Of a DNA stretch of 64,000 bases, positions 7,916-17,694 are shown one piece after another. Position 1 is the stretch's first letter. Each line of letters begins with the position of its first letter. The position numbers and the translations under genes were made by a program. The notes under the pieces were generated by a model. The model saw only the letters and a program-made list of their open reading frames with translations. It was not told where the DNA came from and did not search any database. Source of the stretch: Sedimenticola sp. (lineage in GTDB: Bacteria > Pseudomonadota > Gammaproteobacteria > Chromatiales > Chromatiaceae); contig JAMOLT010000027.1 of assembly GCA_027068915.1 (NCBI GenBank), positions 1 to 64,000 on the forward strand, given 5' to 3'.

Positions 7916-8863
7916 TTAGCGTTTTATTTTACGCAAGGTCTGCTCAGACCAGAGCTTGTCCTTGAAATCACCATTGGCCACGCTCACCCCTTCCGGAATC
8001 ACCGCCCAGGTTTCATGTCCGGTTGCCAAGGTCTGCCCGTACCAATATCCCCAGAACTGGGCGCGGGGATCATCCAGTGGCGCATCCACCCAGTTGCGGT
8101 CGATTACCTTGATCTTGTTACCCTCCTTGAAGTACTCGGTGCGATAATCTGCAAAGGTTTTGGCGTCAACAAAGCTGACGCGATAGTCATACCACCAGCT
8201 CTGGAACTTGGTGGTACTTTTCAGCTTGTACACTTCCTTGCCTTTGTGCTGGCAGGCCGCTTCCGGCAAATTCCTGGTGTACCGGCCACGCTGCTTCTCG
8301 GGAATATCAATGACACCAAGGCAATCATTGAATGTTTCCTTACCCAGCAGTTCATGGGTTTCATGCAGCGGCTTGCGCAGGGTGACATCGCCAAAGGTAA
8401 AGTCGCTGCCACCCCATGCATCATCGTGCGCAGGCTGGGCGAAACGGCGGATTTTACGCAATGCAGGTAACCAGATCATATAGGACTGGGACTTGCTGTC
8501 ATCAACATAGTCAGTAATCAACATGCCCGTTCCACGCAGCTTGCCGGAACGGAAAATCGCCAGATCCCGGGCCTGCACAACGCCATCGTTGTAGTTATTG
8601 TTCAGAAAACGCTCGAGGGTAATGGTGGATGGCTTTTCATCCTTTCTCTTCAGTATGAGGGCAGTAATCTTCTTGCCTTTTTTGGTAATTGCATAGTTCT
8701 TCATGGCATAGAAGTGATTTACAAAATACACCTGCTCAGCCACCTGGTCTGCGGTGAGCTCACCCGAAGGGTATGGCAAATCTTTGGGTACACCTGCCTG
8801 TGTTGTGAGGCTGACAGCCAGCAACGTAGCGGCAACGGAGGCAACAATTTTTTTCTTTATCAT
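7916..8863 (-). CDS. LolA-like outer-membrane lipoprotein-sorting protein
   Basis: 315 residues with a signal peptide (MIKKKIVASVAATLLAVSLTTQA) and an AGGAA ribosome site. The blocks DQVAEQVYFVNHFYAMKNYA, SYMIWLPALRKIRRFAQPA and WGGSDFTFGDV are those of the periplasmic LolA-like family usually annotated as outer membrane lipoprotein-sorting protein. It is likely the soluble lipid-binding partner of the RND transporter and DUF1302 barrel downstream. It is the first gene of the trio. A broken second copy lies directly upstream (9003-9637). Confidence 0.87.
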   Translation of the reverse strand: MIKKKIVASVAATLLAVSLTTQAGVPKDLPYPSGELTADQVAEQVYFVNHFYAMKNYAITKKGKKITALILKRKDEKPSTITLERFLNNNYNDGVVQARDLAIFRSGKLRGTGMLITDYVDDSKSQSYMIWLPALRKIRRFAQPAHDDAWGGSDFTFGDVTLRKPLHETHELLGKETFNDCLGVIDIPEKQRGRYTRNLPEAACQHKGKEVYKLKSTTKFQSWWYDYRVSFVDAKTFADYRTEYFKEGNKIKVIDRNWVDAPLDDPRAQFWGYWYGQTLATGHETWAVIPEGVSVANGDFKDKLWSEQTLRKIKR

Positions 8864-9002
8864 AATTCAGTTCCTACGATTGGATTTAAGAATAATCCTG
8901 GATCGACAGTTCATGGATTACCCCCACATACATTTCCTTGGTTTCTTTCCCCATTGCCGAGAAACAAGGAAACACGGAACCTCACAAATCAGTCAAACGC
9001 GA

Positions 9003-9637
9003 TCAATATTTGATCTTGTGCAACCTGCGCCCTGACCACAATGAGGGTTTAAATTTTACATTGAACCTAACCTCTTCTTTGAAAACTACCGCCCAACTTT
9101 CATGGCCGGCGCTAATCAGGATGTTGAAAAAACCTTCCACGGCTTTTTTCAACCCGGAAAGACAAAACGCGATTTTATCTTTCCTCCATTTCAATGACTT
9201 GTGGTCATTAAAAATGGCCGCACCTCCTTGTGCGGCGTACAGGCTGTTCCAATCCCGGTCAATAAATTTTACTTTTTTTATTCTTATAAAATTCAGTACA
9301 AACAATTCGCAAGGGTTTGCGTACCTCTATAGCTAACACGATCGTCATGCCACCAGTCTTTGAACTTGGTCGTACTTTTGACTTTATGGCCGGTATAAAT
9401 TGTCATTTCCGCACACGGGTGGAAGTAGAGCAAAGCAGGAGCAATTGCCAAGGCTGGAATCCATAAGTTCTTGAAAACTTTTGACATCGGCCTACGCCAG
9501 TGTGACGAAAGTCGAATTATTCGAGGCGCCCTTTATGCACATCTTGCGTAATCGCAAAACGCTTTAGCGCATAAAAGTGATTGACGAAATACAGCTGGAA
9601 TCAATAACAGAGCGGCTCCGCGTCGCTTCTTCAGCAT
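9003..9637 (-). pseudogene. decayed duplicate of the LolA-like gene
   Basis: Three pieces in different frames match the intact neighbour in order. The ATG at 9637 has a strong AGGAGGAGAG site and starts MLKKRRGAALLLI, a signal-peptide-like start. About 9540-9605 encodes QLYFVNHFYALKRFAIT, matching VYFVNHFYAMKNYAIT. About 9340-9410 encodes KSTTKFKDWWHDDRVSY, matching KSTTKFQSWWYDYRVSF. Finally 9003-9110 encodes AGHESWAVVFKEE, ending in LHKIKY, against TGHETWAVIPEG ending LRKIKR. The middle of the gene is deleted and frames shift at least twice. This is an old tandem duplication now inactivated. Confidence 0.8.
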
Positions 9638-9998
9638 CTCTCCTCCTGTGGCATAAGCATCAAGGAAATTTAAAACTACTGTTATGGTCAGGAGCACTCT
9701 TTCCTGTGCTACGAAGCGGCAGTATTCCCTTGCCCCACTTCCCCATTCAAGGGAATTATTATTGCGGCAATCCGGAGCCGGGTATTGATTATTTACCAAC
9801 CGATCTTAAATTGCCATATTTTTAATGCAATTGTTTTTATTTTGTGATAGGCAAAAATCTACTGATGTACGGCGACTATTTCACGATTCTAAGCCCGTTT
9901 ATTCTGCTGTATTCGCATTCATTCTTGCATTCAGGCCGCCGATAGCAGAAAATTTCCACTTATTGCCATCATTTAAGAAGCCTGCCCCGCAAACGAAT
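9638..9998. other. hemA upstream region
   Basis: This 361-bp stretch separates the pseudogene from hemA. It is AT-rich and probably holds the hemA promoter. I could not pick one -35/-10 pair with confidence and saw no gene. An open frame runs into hemA from 9825 but has no ribosome site, and its extra N-terminus is not part of the HemA family. Confidence 0.4.
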
Positions 9999-11252
9999 AT
10001 GACTCTTCTGGTTCTCGGCCTCAATCACAAAACCGCTCCGGTGGATATCCGCGAGCGCATTACTTTTGGCCCGGACATCATTGTAGGCGCCTTGCGCGCC
10101 CTTACTGAAGCGGAAGGGGCTGGCGAAGCCATTATTCTGTCCACCTGCAATCGCACCGAGATCTACTGCTGTGGCTGCAACATCAAACCAGACCAGCTGC
10201 AAAGCTGGCTTGCCCGCTTCCACGGCCTGGACAGCAGCGACCTGACGTCCTATCTCTATCTGCACCAGGAACACAAGGCCGTCGATCATCTCCTGCGCGT
10301 CGCCAGCGGACTCAACTCCCTGGTGCTGGGCGAGCCGCAGATCCTCGGACAGGTAAAATCCGCCTGGCAGACGGCTTCTGATGCCGGCACCGTGGGGAAA
10401 ATTCTGGGGCGCCTGTTCCAGCACAGCTTTTCCGCCGCCAAACAGGTGCGCACGGATACGGCTATCGGCGACAGTCCGGTATCTGTTGCATTCGCCGCCG
10501 TGAGCCTTTCCAAGCAGATTTTTTCCGATCTTTCCCAGCAAACCGCCATGCTCATCGGCGCGGGTGAAACCATCGAACTTACCGCCCGGCATTTGCAGCA
10601 ACAGGGCATCGGCCAGATCATCGTCGCCAACCGTACCGTTGCAAGAGCACATGAGCTGGCTGAACAGTTTGGTGGCTATGCCATCAGCCTCACCGAGATC
10701 TCCACCCATTTGCCGGAGGCGGATATCATCATTTCCTCCACCGCCAGCCCGGTTCCCATTCTCGGCAAGGGTGCGGTGGAAAGCGCCCTCAAGCAGCGCC
10801 GCCATCGCCCCATGTTCATGGTGGATATCGCCGTACCAAGGGATATCGAGGCGGAAGTACGCTCTTTGCGTGATGTATACCTTTACACGGTAGACGATCT
10901 GGAAGAGGTGATACAGGAGAACCTCAAGTCCCGGCAGCAGGCAGCCGAGCAGGCAGCGGAAATCATCGAACTGAAAACCGCTGAATTCATGGGCTGGCTG
11001 CGCTCTCTCGACGCAGTGGAAATGATCCAGAGCTACCGAGGACAGGCCAATACGATCAAGCAGCAAACCCTGGAAAAAGCGCTACGCATGCTGGAAAATG
11101 GCTGCACGCCGGAACAAACCCTGGAATTTCTGGCCAACACCCTCACCAACAAATTGCTGCATACCCCCAGCTCACAACTCAGAGAAGCCGGCTCCTGCGG
11201 GCACCGGGAGCTGCTGGAAGCAGCTACCACCCTGTTCCAGCTCGACAAATGA
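9999..11252 (+). CDS. hemA: glutamyl-tRNA reductase
   Basis: 417 residues from the ATG at 9999 ([20 protein letters not shown]), the family's usual start. It reduces glutamyl-tRNA to glutamate-1-semialdehyde, the first step of C5-pathway tetrapyrrole synthesis. The catalytic cysteine is C50 in [26 protein letters not shown] and the NADPH-binding domain ([14 protein letters not shown]) follow, then the C-terminal dimerisation helices. Its stop overlaps the prfA start (ATGA). This hemA-prfA-prmC order is common in gammaproteobacteria. Confidence 0.97.
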   Translation: MTLLVLGLNHKTAPVDIRERITFGPDIIVGALRALTEAEGAGEAIILSTCNRTEIYCCGCNIKPDQLQSWLARFHGLDSSDLTSYLYLHQEHKAVDHLLRVASGLNSLVLGEPQILGQVKSAWQTASDAGTVGKILGRLFQHSFSAAKQVRTDTAIGDSPVSVAFAAVSLSKQIFSDLSQQTAMLIGAGETIELTARHLQQQGIGQIIVANRTVARAHELAEQFGGYAISLTEISTHLPEADIIISSTASPVPILGKGAVESALKQRRHRPMFMVDIAVPRDIEAEVRSLRDVYLYTVDDLEEVIQENLKSRQQAAEQAAEIIELKTAEFMGWLRSLDAVEMIQSYRGQANTIKQQTLEKALRMLENGCTPEQTLEFLANTLTNKLLHTPSSQLREAGSCGHRELLEAATTLFQLDK

Positions 11253-12328
11253 AGGACAGCATCCGCGGCAAACTCGAGCAGATCCAGGATCGCTTCGAGG
11301 AGATCACCGGTTTGCTCTCCGATCCACAGGTGCAAAGCGACCAGAACCGCTACCGCAGCCTCAGCCAGGAATATGCACAGCTGGAGTCCGTGGTAGATTG
11401 TTATCGGCACTATCTGCGCACGGAAGAAGAGATCAGCGCTGCAAAGGAAATGCTGGACGACCCGGAGATGGAGGACCTGGCGCAGGACTCCCTGCAGGAA
11501 GCCCGGCAGCAACAACAGGCGCTGGAGCCCGAGCTGCAGAAACTGCTGCTCCCCAGGGATCCCAACGACGAGCGCAATATCTTTCTGGAGATTCGCGCCG
11601 GCACCGGTGGCGCCGAGGCCGCGCTGTTTGCCGGAGACCTGTTCAAGGCCTATTTGCGCTACGCGGAACAGCGGAAATGGCGAGTGGAAATGATCAGCGA
11701 AAGCCCCGGCGAACATGGCGGCTACAAGGAAGTGATCGCAAAAATCACCGGCCAGGGGGTGTATTCCCGGCTGAAATTCGAATCCGGTGCCCATCGGGTG
11801 CAACGAGTGCCGGAAACCGAATCCCAAGGGCGCATCCATACCTCGGCCTGCACCGTCGCCATTCTTCCCGAAGCGGATGATATCGATGATATCCAGATCG
11901 ACAGCGGCGATTTGCGCATCGACACCTACCGCGCCTCCGGTGCCGGCGGGCAGCACGTCAACAAAACCGATTCCGCCGTGCGCATCACCCACTTGCCTTC
12001 CGGCGTGGTTGTGGAATGCCAGGATGAGCGCTCCCAGCACAAGAACAAGGCCCGCGCCCTGTCGTTGCTGCAGGCAAGGCTGCTGTCATCCGCCCGGGAA
12101 CAGCAGAACCGGGCGCTGGCGGCCGATCGCAAGCTGCAGGTAGGCAGCGGCGACCGCTCCGAGCGCATCCGCACCTACAATTTTCCGCAGAACCGGGTGA
12201 CGGATCACCGCATCAATCTCACCCTGTACAAACTGGATGAGGTGATGGCGGGGGCGCTGGATCAGATCATCGACCCCCTCATGCAGGAATACCAGGCGGA
12301 ACAACTGGCCGAACTTTCCGCCGCGTGA
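11249..12328 (+). CDS. prfA: peptide chain release factor 1
   Basis: 359 residues, full length for RF1. It recognises UAA and UAG stop codons and triggers peptide release. The GGQ loop is at about residues 232-234 ([16 protein letters not shown]). The codon-reading PxT tripeptide appears as PET in [15 protein letters not shown], where E. coli has PAT. It overlaps hemA by 4 bp and prmC by 4 bp (GTGA), so PrmC, which methylates the GGQ glutamine, is made right after its substrate. Confidence 0.97.
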   Translation: MKDSIRGKLEQIQDRFEEITGLLSDPQVQSDQNRYRSLSQEYAQLESVVDCYRHYLRTEEEISAAKEMLDDPEMEDLAQDSLQEARQQQQALEPELQKLLLPRDPNDERNIFLEIRAGTGGAEAALFAGDLFKAYLRYAEQRKWRVEMISESPGEHGGYKEVIAKITGQGVYSRLKFESGAHRVQRVPETESQGRIHTSACTVAILPEADDIDDIQIDSGDLRIDTYRASGAGGQHVNKTDSAVRITHLPSGVVVECQDERSQHKNKARALSLLQARLLSSAREQQNRALAADRKLQVGSGDRSERIRTYNFPQNRVTDHRINLTLYKLDEVMAGALDQIIDPLMQEYQAEQLAELSAA

Positions 12329-13158
12329 ACAGCATACAAGAGCTGCTGGCCGCTGCCGCGGTACTGCCTGCGGATACAGCCGCCGACGCTCCCTTGCTGC
12401 TCGCCCACTGCCTGGGAAAGGATCGCAGCTGGCTGTACGCCTGGCCGGAGTACCGCCTCGATTCCGCCCAGCTCGAATGCTACCAGTCCCTGCTGCAGCG
12501 CCGGCGGCGCGGCGAACCCCGAGCCTATCTCACCGGCTGCAAGGAGTTCTGGTCACTGCAGCTGCGTGTCACCCCGGATACCCTCATCCCGCGGCCGGAA
12601 ACGGAATTGCTGGTGGAAACCGCCCTCGCCCTTCCGGTGAAATCCAAGCAACCCCAGGTGCTGGATCTCGGCACAGGCAGCGGTGCCATCGCCCTGGCCC
12701 TGGCCAGTGAACGCCCCCGGTGGCGGCTCACCGCTACGGATGCCAGCAGAAACGCCCTGAGACTGGCGCAAGAAAATGCCCAACGGCACTGCATCGACAA
12801 CATCCGGTTTACCTGCAGCCATTGGTTTCAGGAACTGGAAGCGGGTGTGGGGTATCACTTTATTCTCAGCAACCCGCCTTATGTTGCAGAAGATGACCCC
12901 CATTTGCTCGAAGACGGGCTGCCTTACGAGCCCATAGCCGCCCTGACCGCTGGTGCGGATGGTCTGCAGGATCTACGCACCATCATCCACAGCGCCCCCA
13001 GTTTCCTGCAGCCCGATGGCTGGTTGCTGGTGGAACACGGCATGGATCAGGGCGCTGCGATGCAGCAGCTGTTCAAAAAAGCCGGGTTCCGGCGCATCGA
13101 GACCCGCCAGGATCTGCAACGCCGGGACAGAATCACCCTCGGATGCTATTCTCGCTGA
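12325..13158 (+). CDS. prmC: protein-(glutamine-N5) methyltransferase, release factor-specific
   Basis: 277 residues starting at GTG, which overlaps the prfA stop. The N-terminal helical domain contains [15 protein letters not shown]. The SAM-binding motif is [16 protein letters not shown], and the catalytic NPPY is at about residues 182-185 ([15 protein letters not shown]). It methylates the glutamine of the GGQ motif in RF1 and RF2. The C-terminal part is normal for the family. Confidence 0.96.
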   Translation: MNSIQELLAAAAVLPADTAADAPLLLAHCLGKDRSWLYAWPEYRLDSAQLECYQSLLQRRRRGEPRAYLTGCKEFWSLQLRVTPDTLIPRPETELLVETALALPVKSKQPQVLDLGTGSGAIALALASERPRWRLTATDASRNALRLAQENAQRHCIDNIRFTCSHWFQELEAGVGYHFILSNPPYVAEDDPHLLEDGLPYEPIAALTAGADGLQDLRTIIHSAPSFLQPDGWLLVEHGMDQGAAMQQLFKKAGFRRIETRQDLQRRDRITLGCYSR

Positions 13159-13160
13159 CC

Positions 13161-13913
13161 ATGGACATGAACGACGAGCAACTCCTGCAATACAGCCGCC
13201 AGATTATGCTGCCACAGATTGATGTGCCCGGCCAGGAACGCCTGCTCGGCGCCACGGTTTTGATCATGGGGATCGGTGGGCTGGGCTCTCCCGTGGCCAT
13301 GTATCTGGCAGTCGCAGGCGTGGGCAAGCTCATTCTCGCCGATTACGATGAGGTGGATCTGAGTAACCTGCAACGCCAGATCATCCATACCAGAAGCCAG
13401 ATCGGCAACCGCAAAACCTCGTCGGCACAAGACATGCTTCAACAGCTTAATCCCGAATGCCAGGTGCAGTTGATCCATGAACACATGGACGAGCAGACAC
13501 TCAACGAAGTCGTAAGCTGCAGCGATGTAGTCGTAGACTGCACCGATAACTTCAGCAGCCGCTTCGCCATCAATCGCGCCAGCATCCGCCACCGGGTTCC
13601 CCTGGTGTCCGGCTCCGCCATCCGCTGGGAAGGCCAAATATCAGTGTTCAACGACCGCCCCGGTGCACCCTGCTACCATTGCCTGTACGGCGACAGTGGC
13701 GAGCTCGACAGCAGCTGCAGCACAAACGGCATTCTGGCGCCCGTTGCAGGTATTGTCGGCAGCCTGCAGGCAACAGAAGCCATCAAGCTGCTGAGCGGCG
13801 CCGGGGAGGTGCTAAGCGGACGGTTATTGCTGGTGGATGCCCTGGAAATGCAGCTGCGCAGTCTCAAACTCAAGGCTGACCCCCACTGCCCGGCTTGCAG
13901 CAATCACCCATGA
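13161..13913 (+). CDS. moeB: molybdopterin-synthase adenylyltransferase (MoeB/ThiF family)
   Basis: 250 residues from the ATG at 13161 (MDMNDEQLLQYSRQIMLPQI); an in-frame ATG at 13143 would add six residues and overlap prmC. The nucleotide-binding motif is MGIGGLGSPVAMYLA, and NLQRQIIHT and DCTDNF are E1-like adenylation signatures. Zinc ligands are CYHC and C-terminal CPAC. It activates the C-terminus of a MoaD- or ThiS-like sulfur carrier; MoeB is preferred from its position after prmC. The last four bases overlap the next gene (ATGA). Confidence 0.92.
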   Translation: MDMNDEQLLQYSRQIMLPQIDVPGQERLLGATVLIMGIGGLGSPVAMYLAVAGVGKLILADYDEVDLSNLQRQIIHTRSQIGNRKTSSAQDMLQQLNPECQVQLIHEHMDEQTLNEVVSCSDVVVDCTDNFSSRFAINRASIRHRVPLVSGSAIRWEGQISVFNDRPGAPCYHCLYGDSGELDSSCSTNGILAPVAGIVGSLQATEAIKLLSGAGEVLSGRLLLVDALEMQLRSLKLKADPHCPACSNHP

Positions 13914-14503
13914 ACAGCAAAACCCCGGATCTGGACAAGCTGCGCCAGGACATCATCATCCAGGATCAGTTGCTGGGCCACCCCATGATCTTCCACACCA
14001 CCTGGGGATTGTTTTCCCCCAAGGCCATTGATGCCGGCACCCATTTACTGCTCAGGCACCTGGAAGTAAGACCCGATGAAAAGGCCATTGACCTGGGCTG
14101 CGGCTACGGCCCCCTGGGGCTGGCCATCGCCAAAAGCGCCCCCCAGGGTCACTGCACTCTGGTGGACAAGGATTTCGTCGCCGTGGACTATGCGCGCAAG
14201 AACGCCGCATTGAATGGCATACAAAACGCTGAAATATTACTGAGCAACGGCCTGGACCAGGTGCCCCGGAATCAAACCTTCACCCTGGCCGTCACCAATC
14301 TCCCCGCCAAAACCGGCAAGGAGCACTACTACCTGTTTTTCAACGACATCAAGGATAGACTGGAGCCTGGCGGGCGCTTCTATGTGGTGGTCATCACCGG
14401 CCTGCGCCAGTTCATCGCCCGCAGCTTCAAGGAAGTCTTCGGCAACCACAAAAAAATCAAGCAGGGCAAGAGCTATACCGTGGCCATGGCGGAAAAACGA
14501 TAG
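13910..14503 (+). CDS. class I SAM-dependent methyltransferase, RsmC-like small domain
   Basis: 197 residues from the ATG overlapping the moeB stop. IFHTTWGLFSPKAIDAGT and AIDLGCGYGPLGLAIA are the N-terminal block and SAM motif I of the small-methyltransferase domain (MTS) found in RsmC/RlmG-type rRNA enzymes. The catalytic motif reads TNLPAKTG instead of NPPF. This suits a relative of the single-domain enzymes rather than RsmC itself, so the exact substrate is uncertain. It closes a five-gene run, each gene overlapping the one before or nearly so. Confidence 0.85.
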   Translation: MNSKTPDLDKLRQDIIIQDQLLGHPMIFHTTWGLFSPKAIDAGTHLLLRHLEVRPDEKAIDLGCGYGPLGLAIAKSAPQGHCTLVDKDFVAVDYARKNAALNGIQNAEILLSNGLDQVPRNQTFTLAVTNLPAKTGKEHYYLFFNDIKDRLEPGGRFYVVVITGLRQFIARSFKEVFGNHKKIKQGKSYTVAMAEKR

Positions 14504-14562
14504 CGCTTGCACTGACTGCAATCACCGCCTTCCGCTGCCCCGCCTTTATCCCGGCATGTTCT

Positions 14563-17088
14563 TCAGGGCGCCGTCTGGGCCACCGATAGAACTCCACCGT
14601 TTTCCACCTTAAAAAGCATATTGAGAATAACGGCAGGAGAGTACATACGAACCTCCGCACCTCCCTCTACGGTAAGGGGCTGGCCATCAGGAGCACTGGA
14701 CAGCTCCATGTCAGCTATACAGATATAAGGATCGGGAGATGTTGAAAAACTGGAAAAGCCTATAACAACACTATCCGGCGGGCTGCTGCAGGTTTCATTG
14801 TCCTCGTTGGTAACGGTAACATCAGGAATATCGATGTTGTTGTAGTAGTTATCCGCACTTGATGTATTGCTTGTAAAAATCACATAGTCCTGATCATGAT
14901 CAAAAGCAGTATCATCCTGTCCGGTAATTGTGACAGTAATAGGGTTATTCCAGTCCTGGGGAGTAAAGCGTAATGAACCAGGCTGAACCATACCCTCGGT
15001 CTCGTCACTGCTGCTCAGATCAATTGTCACATCAGAAGTGGGTTGCGTGCTGAGGAACACATTGAAGACTGCCATGCCGCCATCTTCATTGGTGACAAGG
15101 GCACCAGAGGGGGAAACCGTTACACCAGCCGCATCGGTATCCATGTTTATGGCACTGACGATGCTGGCGGCAATTCCGTTATAGCTTGCATCATTACTGG
15201 TCACCACCGGCGTGATGGAATAGCCTTGGTTGCCATCAACCAGGCTGTCATCTACCCCGGTGAGGGTGGCAGTTTGGGGTACAGCCCAGTTATCCACGCT
15301 GAATATCAGGGCGGCAGGGAACACCGTACCTTCACCCTCGTCACTACTGGCAAACGCGATGGTCACTTCCGCCAGAGGGCGGGTATTAAGCTGCACGTTA
15401 AATGTTGCGGTGCTTCCATCTTCAGACGTTACCAGTCCGCTGGTGGGAGAAATCGTAACGCCAGCGGAATCGTTATCTATGTTTGTGACGCTGACATTGG
15501 CGCTCTCGATCCCGTCATAGTTCAAGTCATCGCTAACAACATTGGTCTGTATGGTATAACCCTGGTTGCCATCATCCAGCACATCATCAACACCGGTGAC
15601 AGTAACAATCTGCTGCATATTCCAGCTGCCGGGTGTAAACACTAGACCGCTAGGAGATACTACCCCCTCTCCAATATCGGTGCTGGTTATCCCAACGGCC
15701 ACATCGGCACCCGGCTGGGCGTTCAGAAGCACCCTGAAAGTAGCGGCTCCGCCATCTTCCGTTGTAATCAGGCCACTTGCGGGAGAGACCGTAACACCAT
15801 ACTGATCATTGTCCACATTCATGGCACTTACATCACTGGCGACAATGCCATTGTAGCCCGCATCACTGCTGGTGACGGTTGAAGCAATAGAATAATTTTT
15901 ATTGCCATCAACAAGGCCATCATCCACTCCCGTAAGGGTAATGGTTTGTTCCAAAAACCAGTTATCTGGTGTAAAGGTCAACAAAATGGGGCTTATATTG
16001 CCTTCAGAGGTGTCTGAGCTGGCAAAGGCAATGCTTACATCCCCGGTAGGTATTTTTTTCAACACAACACCGAAGCTGTCACTGCCGCCATCTTCTGTTG
16101 TAACCAAACCGGAAAGTGGATCAATGTCGACACCCGGCTGTGGCGGCGGAGTCTGTCGGCTAATATCCTTGGAATCCACAGGAATGCTGTCATACCAGGC
16201 TTGCAATGTACCTGAAATGATGGCATTTCCCTGCGCATCAGCATCCAGATGATTATCATTCACTCGAAAGTACAAGGTTGAGGGCGGTATTTGATTCAGC
16301 GCATCAGGGATGGCACCTTCCAGGTTGTTGCTCTCAAGCTGGAGCCTGGTCAAAGCCGTAAGCTGGCCCAGTTGAGGCGGAATGCTACCGGTCAACTGGT
16401 TGCCGACAAGATAGAGCTCTTTCAGCACGCTGAGGTTCCCAAGCTCCCCGGGAATAGCGCCAGTCAACAGATTATTGTGAAGCCAAAGTGTGTCCAGGTT
16501 ACTCAAACCGCCTATTTCCGGTGGAATGCTGCCCCCAAACGCATTGTTGTGTAAATACAGATGCCTGAGGCTCCCCAAATTTCCCAACTCTGGCGGTATG
16601 GCTCCGGCAAGATCATTTATCCCCAACGCAAGAGTCTGCAAGTTAGACAGCCTCCCTAGCTCTTGGGGAATGGTGCCGCTTAGCATATTCGAGTAAATAT
16701 ACAGGTTTATCAGATTGTCCAGGTTCCCCAGCTCTTTCGGGATGGGGCCGCTCAGAGAATTCAAGCGAAAATCCAGTAGCTCCAAACTGGACAGATTTTC
16801 CATCTCTACAGGAATAGTACCGACCAGATTGTTTCCACCCAAGTCGATGTCTGTGACACCCCCGCTGGTCACAATAATCCCATACCAGTCCGATACAGGA
16901 GCATCTGTTATCCAGTTGCTGCTGTCTATCCAGCCAGCGCCATTGGTAGCATCGTACAAGGCGGTCAGCGCCAGGCATTCAACTTGCGGCACTCCGGTTG
17001 CAGATTCATCCGCGCAATTCACCGGGGCAGCAACAACGCTTCTCACCATCACCAAAACTAGCAGACTGACTGCAATCAAAATACGCAT
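14563..17088 (-). CDS. secreted leucine-rich-repeat protein with four 112-residue repeats
   Basis: 841 residues from the ATG at 17088, with signal peptide MRILIAVSLLVLVMVRSVVA. Residues 35-75 carry the cap LTALYDATNGAGWIDSSNW. About eight plant-type LRRs (N-x-L-x-G-x-IP-x-x-LG) span residues 75-270. Four tandem units of exactly 112 residues follow (319-430, 431-542, 543-654, 655-766). Each runs from GV-x-SP-x-SGLVT-x-EDGG through the TGVDD region to DND-type ends, and resembles Calx-beta-like adhesion repeats with calcium-type acidic loops. The last 75 residues contain a short C-terminal module similar to that of the protein at 24370-25833. It is probably a surface or adhesive protein. It stands alone on this strand. 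Confidence 0.85.
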   Translation of the reverse strand: MRILIAVSLLVLVMVRSVVAAPVNCADESATGVPQVECLALTALYDATNGAGWIDSSNWITDAPVSDWYGIIVTSGGVTDIDLGGNNLVGTIPVEMENLSSLELLDFRLNSLSGPIPKELGNLDNLINLYIYSNMLSGTIPQELGRLSNLQTLALGINDLAGAIPPELGNLGSLRHLYLHNNAFGGSIPPEIGGLSNLDTLWLHNNLLTGAIPGELGNLSVLKELYLVGNQLTGSIPPQLGQLTALTRLQLESNNLEGAIPDALNQIPPSTLYFRVNDNHLDADAQGNAIISGTLQAWYDSIPVDSKDISRQTPPPQPGVDIDPLSGLVTTEDGGSDSFGVVLKKIPTGDVSIAFASSDTSEGNISPILLTFTPDNWFLEQTITLTGVDDGLVDGNKNYSIASTVTSSDAGYNGIVASDVSAMNVDNDQYGVTVSPASGLITTEDGGAATFRVLLNAQPGADVAVGITSTDIGEGVVSPSGLVFTPGSWNMQQIVTVTGVDDVLDDGNQGYTIQTNVVSDDLNYDGIESANVSVTNIDNDSAGVTISPTSGLVTSEDGSTATFNVQLNTRPLAEVTIAFASSDEGEGTVFPAALIFSVDNWAVPQTATLTGVDDSLVDGNQGYSITPVVTSNDASYNGIAASIVSAINMDTDAAGVTVSPSGALVTNEDGGMAVFNVFLSTQPTSDVTIDLSSSDETEGMVQPGSLRFTPQDWNNPITVTITGQDDTAFDHDQDYVIFTSNTSSADNYYNNIDIPDVTVTNEDNETCSSPPDSVVIGFSSFSTSPDPYICIADMELSSAPDGQPLTVEGGAEVRMYSPAVILNMLFKVENGGVLSVAQTAP
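14791..16134 (-). repeat. four in-frame 336-bp tandem repeats
   Basis: The coding sequence for residues 319-766 of the LRR protein consists of four units of exactly 336 bp. Unit spacing is perfect but bases have diverged, so the repeats look selected rather than freshly amplified. Conserved points in each unit are the EDGG turn, the EG turn near residue 44, a tryptophan near residue 59 and the DD turn near residue 71. Confidence 0.85.
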
Positions 17089-17106
17089 ATCTTTCACCGC
17101 ATTAGC

Positions 17107-17132
17107 CTGATCAGCACGCTGATGCTGATCAG
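17107..17132. repeat. inverted repeat upstream of the LRR gene
   Basis: CTGATCAGCA (17107-17116) and TGCTGATCAG (17123-17132) are a perfect 10-bp inverted repeat with a 6-nt loop, 19 bp upstream of the LRR start codon. It could be an operator or a leader hairpin. The rest of 17133-17694 shows no gene or other structure I can support, although it must contain promoters for the genes on both sides. Confidence 0.5.
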
Positions 17133-17694
17133 AGACACCAAGCAAGCCTTTCTTCTCTCGACCTGCAACCCTGACCAAGGCGTCATCCGCACACAGGCCG
17201 GAATGACACCAACAGACTTACTCAGGACTTCCTTGGAATACAAGCGTGTCCTCCATCCGGCGCATGGCACAATCCGTAATCCATGTAGCCGCAAAGCGTA
17301 GCGTATAACAGATACAGCATCAAAAATAGCCCACAGTGTCTCAAAATATGAACCACCAAATGCTGATGAAGCATCCAGGCCAGTTTCTCATTCGGCACCA
17401 GTGCAGATACTCCACAGTACATTTGTGTGTATTTTTGGACGATGCAATCGTTACTGGCATTAATACTGCTTTTGGCAATGGCGTCGAAAACCACCGCCGT
17501 GGCACACATATCCGCCTCTACTTGGTGATGACCTCCCGGGATGGCATGTCCCTACTCCGTCATGCTCATTTTGAGCACCGACCCAAGCCACAATGGGGCA
17601 AAACAGCAGTATCCATGGTTTTTCTACACTCCCATACTGGTTTTACTACCACGGAAGGTATACTACGGGCTTTTCCAGCGCACCTGTTTCGCCC

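Noticed and set aside
9825-9998. N-terminal extension of hemA by 58 codons
   Set aside because: The extra residues have no counterpart in glutamyl-tRNA reductases, whose conserved start is [15 protein letters not shown]. No ribosome site precedes 9825.
17133-17694. Search for a tRNA or small RNA gene in the long gap before the TtcA-family gene
   Set aside because: No cloverleaf, T-loop GGTTCRA pattern or terminator hairpin could be made out.
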